From Candidatus Omnitrophota bacterium (GTDB lineage: Bacteria > Omnitrophota > Omnitrophia > Omnitrophales > Aquincolibacteriaceae), in assembly GCA_016196565.1 (NCBI GenBank), contig JACPXK010000109.1, positions 1 to 9,954 of the forward strand: 9,954 nucleotides of DNA. Reading direction: 5' to 3'. The notes under the pieces are model-generated. The model did not search any database. It worked only from the letters and a program-made list of their open reading frames with translations, and was not told the origin of the DNA. The first letter of the stretch is position 1. Every line of letters begins with the position of its first letter. Positions 9,501 through 9,954 of this stretch are shown piece by piece. A program made the position numbers and the translations under genes.

Positions 9501-9952
9501 CGGTCCAGAGCAATCTTGATCATGGAAGAAGTATCGTTGACGGATCTGCGAGAAAAGAAGCCGCACAAGCACTCGCAGCCCTTTTTGAATACTTGCCGGA
9601 AGATTTTGTTCAGGCCCGGCTGGAAATTTTTAAACAATTGATTGTGTTGGCTGCGCGCAACCTTAGTTATGCTAGCCAGTATGTCAGGAAAGCCAATGCT
9701 GATGCTTTGACCGCTTTTGCTGACCGCTTCCCAGGAATTTTTCTAACGGAAGATTATTTAAAAACCTTGTTGAATATTTGGTATGACGATTGGGATGACA
9801 CCTGGTATTTGGTCACTAAAGAGAAAGCTCAAATCATAGAATTATTTGCTGCAAAAACAGGTGAAAGTGCTATGGCCTCGGCCGCCAAAGCTATTGCCAA
9901 AGCACTGGGGGCTACCAACTCTCCAGTTTCTACGACTCGCGAAATGGCTCAA
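2..9952 (+). CDS. Giant multidomain protein, partial at both ends
   Basis: One reading frame runs through the entire window without a stop, giving 3317 complete codons. At equal base use the chance of this is roughly 10^-69 (back-of-envelope, (61/64)^3317), so it is real coding sequence. I followed the frame through all lines and found no frameshift. Neither the true start nor the stop is inside the window, so no ribosome binding site can be judged. Recognisable modules, in order, are methyltransferase-like, HAD phosphatase/phosphomutase-like, UDP-sugar pyrophosphorylase-like, sigma-region-2-like, six XRE helix-turn-helix repeats, a degenerate zinc-peptidase-like module and an ARM/HEAT solenoid. 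Short SEMR motifs separate several of them. No cysteine codon occurs. No convincing signal peptide or transmembrane helix is seen, but the N-terminus is missing. Giant ORFs of this mosaic kind are known from Omnitrophota; that placement is inference. The overall function is unknown. Confidence 0.96.
563..2149 (+). other. Unrecognised segment of the giant protein (residues 188-716)
   Basis: I do not recognise a family here. The first part (188-350) has alternating beta-like stretches, for example VSLVVHGRFNP and LALIGGVETLAPFVEDLARYG. The rest is mostly helical and rich in Lys, Glu, Arg and Gln. A Pro/Arg-rich stretch around residues 520-532 looks like a flexible linker. A His-Glu-x3-His pattern sits at residues 615-620 (LHEWVTH) and is followed by a His-Pro-Asn-Pro. 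It resembles a metal-site helix but is one residue longer than the classical HExxH motif. The segment contains an ARSEYR variant of the recurring SEMR linker motif near its beginning. Confidence 0.5.
680..697 (+). other. SEMR-like linker motif variant (ARSEYR)
   Basis: Residues 227-232 read Ala-Arg-Ser-Glu-Tyr-Arg. They sit about 40 residues after the methyltransferase-like domain, in a Pro/Lys-rich context that looks like a linker. The site matches the SEMR motifs further along except Tyr for Met. Taken alone this could be coincidence. Confidence 0.35.
2150..2998 (+). other. HAD-superfamily (type IIB, phosphomannomutase-like) domain
   Basis: Residues 717-999 carry all four HAD motifs in the correct order. 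Motif I is TSDIDGS, with the nucleophile D731 and acid D733. Motif II is VLLTGG, with T766. Motif III is KGWNKGQAL, with lysine K954. Motif IV is FGGDN...GND, with D977 and D990. The roughly 185 residues between motifs II and III would hold a C2-type cap. HAD enzymes of this class hydrolyse or transfer phosphate on sugar phosphates through an aspartyl-phosphate and Mg2+. The 'KGW(D/N)K' and 'GG.ND' signatures resemble eukaryotic-type phosphomannomutase and sugar-phosphate phosphatases more than generic Cof proteins. The key residues are intact, so activity is plausible, unlike several other modules in this chain. The substrate is not determined. A sugar-nucleotide pyrophosphorylase-like module follows in the same polypeptide. 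Confidence 0.82.
2999..3601 (+). other. Charged helical linker region (residues 1000-1200)
   Basis: This stretch connects the HAD and pyrophosphorylase-like modules. It is predicted to be largely helical, with long runs of Lys/Arg/Glu around residues 1050-1075 and a Pro-rich, acidic spacer at about 1155-1190. I recognise no catalytic motif. Its first 40 residues may complete the HAD fold. Confidence 0.45.
3602..4300 (+). other. Diverged UDP-sugar pyrophosphorylase (UDPGP)-like domain
   Basis: Residues 1201-1433 follow the layout of the UTP-glucose-1-phosphate uridylyltransferase family. A beta-strand and helix start is followed by TPGTLNGFLTP (1311-1319), in the place of the 'PpGhGd.y.aL' sugar/nucleotide loop. 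Then comes QGVDYVIVSDMKAAL (from about 1334), in the place of 'G.kYvfvsn.DNLga'. VTGKRAESSGRAALYY (around 1378-1390) aligns with 'KT..ekGG.l....g'. Finally NAHLVDFGRSVVSLQAV resembles 'FNTNNLWV.L'. Known members make UDP-sugars from a sugar-1-phosphate and UTP. The N-terminal uridine-binding loop and the Asn of the 'DN' pair are not conserved, so the domain is probably inactive or has a changed substrate. The call rests on pattern memory, not an alignment. Confidence 0.5.
4301..4516 (+). other. Basic linker before first SEMR motif
   Basis: Residues 1434-1505 are rich in Ser, Lys, Gln and Arg, with stretches such as SSKTKTKVSQSQRQQK and KLRRLPYVQRQ. They contain no recognisable domain and lead directly into the SSSEMR motif. 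The composition suggests an exposed, flexible or protease-accessible connector. Confidence 0.5.
4514..4534 (+). other. Recurring linker motif, copy 1 (RSSSEMR)
   Basis: Residues 1505-1511. This site falls exactly where the recognisable left half of the protein ends and a different, unrecognised segment begins. The codons are TCA GAA ATG CGC. The same tetrapeptide Ser-Glu-Met-Arg occurs at residues 2691-2694 and 2931-2934. It may be a processing site or a trace of module fusion; neither is shown. Confidence 0.6.
4535..6289 (+). other. Unrecognised segment between SEMR motif and sigma-like module (residues 1512-2096)
   Basis: I recognise no family. A hydrophobic stretch at residues 1617-1633 (VLLIPSFLLVFMGIKPI) is too short and too interrupted by Pro and Gly for a confident membrane helix; a buried strand/helix is likelier. 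The part around 1690-1760 is helical (TQIRTIRDMIEQKRRMDEL). A compact beta-like stretch near 1790 reads YPRIQLVVEQDDQGRI. Acid/base-rich helices follow (1830-2010). A small globular part near 2035-2095 contains TVLIIHGYL and RIFFDGNEFDLEAI. Aromatic and hydrophobic spacing is normal for folded protein, so this is not simple low-complexity filler. Confidence 0.5.
6290..6307 (+). other. SEMR-like linker motif variant (RSELR)
   Basis: Residues 2097-2102 read Val-Arg-Ser-Glu-Leu-Arg. They sit just before the sigma-region-2-like helical module. The site differs from the three exact SEMR copies only by Leu for Met. It could be part of a helix by chance. Confidence 0.3.
6323..6520 (+). other. Possible sigma-70 region-2-like helical module
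   Basis: Residues 2108-2173. The stretch FSVDMEDVYQEIYLAFANAR (D2132, E2134, D2135, Q2138, E2139) closely resembles the core-binding helix 'D.eDl.QEvflrlw.a' of sigma-70 family region 2.1-2.2. It is preceded by a basic helix with paired arginines and followed by a helix with aromatic and hydrophobic spacing (LWFEGVKAVSSLVNN), like region 2.3-2.4. The aromatic/basic promoter-melting residues are not clearly retained. The module directly precedes the XRE repeat array, an order that recalls a sigma factor followed by helix-turn-helix domains. It may equally be an unrelated helical bundle. Confidence 0.35.
6596..8062 (+). repeat. Array of six tandem Cro/C1 (XRE-type) helix-turn-helix repeats
   Basis: Residues 2199-2687. 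Units are at nt 6596-6805, 6839-7066, 7094-7318, 7346-7567, 7616-7822 and 7853-8062. The shared pattern is a first helix such as F.LK..vLRY.KG, then [LT]..eLa...G[VIL]....i...E.G as the helix-turn-helix, then a helix such as mk.LA..L, and a tail [VS]S.L..GM....LM. Spacing between equivalent residues of units 2 to 6 is 86, 84, 90 and 79. Family members normally carry one such domain, dimerise and bind operator DNA. Unit 1 (TLGEAVGVDQNTVSNWRNG), unit 2 and unit 3 look canonical. Unit 5 has lost most of the recognition helix. Units share the pattern but differ strongly in DNA sequence, so the duplications are old or fast-evolving. Six fused copies could bind a long DNA tract or serve as a protein scaffold; this is inference. 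Confidence 0.88.
7616..7822 (+). other. Degenerate XRE repeat (unit 5 of the array)
   Basis: The first helix (LTLKVRVLWYKKEWKLSDL) and the C-terminal tail (NISVSRLLTGMSEAKLM) fit the other units. Between them the spacing from the conserved Trp to the last helix Leu is 33 residues, against 39 in unit 6. The turn and recognition helix, with its usual '...E.G' end, are replaced by EGRIVHSGMTPG. The unit probably cannot contact DNA in the usual way but keeps the array's spacing. Confidence 0.6.
8066..8083 (+). other. Recurring linker motif, copy 2 (ASSEMR)
   Basis: Residues 2689-2694, immediately after the last XRE unit. The codons are TCA GAA ATG CGG. The context ASSEMRGTE matches copies 1 and 3 only at the core, which suggests a short conserved protein signal and not a longer DNA duplication. 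Confidence 0.6.
8084..8788 (+). other. Module between two SEMR motifs; possible inactive zinc-peptidase-like fold
   Basis: Residues 2695-2930 are bounded by SEMR motifs on both sides. The core is HSFLAIVPRKDV followed by TEELAHTVFVSYPDYAAKV, then a helix with ELWKSLDAKLRDEFVKFL, and later YEFLIAEFAG. This order resembles small zincin peptidases: a strand, HExxH, a helical spacer and a downstream Glu in an 'nEf.Ay' helix. Here the HExxH position reads E2819-E2820-L-A-H2823, so the first zinc ligand would be Glu in place of His. The downstream acid would be E2880. If the comparison is right the module is a catalytically dead relative. The C-terminal part is a charged helix (REERFNEVRGRLRELESEI) acting as a stalk before the next motif. 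Confidence 0.35.
8786..8803 (+). other. Recurring linker motif, copy 3 (PRSEMR)
   Basis: Residues 2929-2934 read Pro-Arg-Ser-Glu-Met-Arg, directly before the helical repeat array. The codons are TCC GAA ATG CGA. The serine and arginine codons differ from copies 1 and 2, so the peptide is conserved while the DNA is not. Confidence 0.6.
8813..9871 (+). repeat. ARM/HEAT-type alpha-solenoid repeats, 45-residue period
   Basis: A partial first unit is followed by units beginning at nt 8924, 9059, 9194, 9329, 9464, 9611 and 9746. Spacing is exactly 135 nt except the unit at 9464, which is 147 nt long through a four-residue insertion. The consensus is [LR]....LF..vi.AlkdNLnhe......rA...al.aLf..l...F[IV]. 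Each unit has two amphipathic helices with conserved Leu/Phe/Ala positions, a frequent Asn-Leu-Asn turn and a terminal Phe-Ile/Val. Such solenoids bind proteins through their concave face. A 17-base stretch is identical between nt 8970-8986 and 9375-9391, 405 bases (three units) apart, which points to duplication of units. The seventh unit (9746 on) is divergent and Trp-rich (IWYDDWDDTWY), probably a capping repeat. Confidence 0.82.
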
Positions 9953-9954
9953 TA

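Noticed and set aside
8924..9745. CRISPR or DNA-level tandem repeat
   Set aside because: The 135-base period reflects protein helix repeats; units are not identical in DNA and no spacer structure exists.
2..9952. Several separate genes in an operon
   Set aside because: There are no stop/start junctions at module borders; the frame is unbroken through every border.
9935..9952. Another SEMR-type motif at the window end (TREMAQ)
   Set aside because: Only Glu-Met match and the following residues are cut off. Its position after the solenoid is suggestive but not enough.
4590..9954. Lower GC in the right part than in the left part, as a sign of recent transfer
   Set aside because: Single lines differ widely by eye and I did not compute it. 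A windowed GC and codon-use plot would be needed before claiming a junction.

Overview
The whole window lies inside one protein-coding sequence. The + strand frame that starts at base 2 has no stop codon from the first base to the last, giving at least 3317 codons open at both ends. No gene start, gene end, promoter, terminator, RNA gene, insertion sequence or CRISPR array is visible. The other five frames are full of stops and hold only short shadow ORFs. Residue numbers below count from the codon at base 2.

The protein is a mosaic. In order: a Rossmann/methyltransferase-like domain (residues 1-187); a long segment I do not recognise (188-716); a HAD-superfamily sugar-phosphatase/phosphomannomutase-like domain with all four motifs in place (717-999); a charged helical linker (1000-1200); a diverged UDP-sugar pyrophosphorylase-like domain (1201-1433); a basic linker ending in a Ser-Glu-Met-Arg (SEMR) motif (1508-1511); a large unrecognised segment (1512-2096); a possible sigma-factor region-2-like helical domain (2108-2173); six tandem Cro/C1 (XRE) helix-turn-helix repeats (2199-2687); a second SEMR motif; a possible dead zinc-peptidase-like module (2695-2929); a third SEMR motif; and an ARM/HEAT-type alpha-solenoid with a regular 45-residue period (about 2938-3290). 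The chain then continues past the window.

The chain contains no cysteine codon in 3317 residues. Several enzyme-like modules have altered catalytic motifs. The SEMR tetrapeptide, with variants SEYR and SELR, falls mostly at borders between modules and uses different codons each time.

A giant multi-module bacterial protein with moderate GC suggests the Omnitrophota (former OP3), where giant ORFs made of enzyme-like domains are known. This assignment is an inference from style, not from a marker gene. A joint role for the modules can only be guessed. Sugar-phosphate/nucleotide-sugar folds, DNA-binding-type repeats and a protein-binding solenoid on one Cys-free chain could fit a surface or exported giant protein, or a cytoplasmic scaffold.
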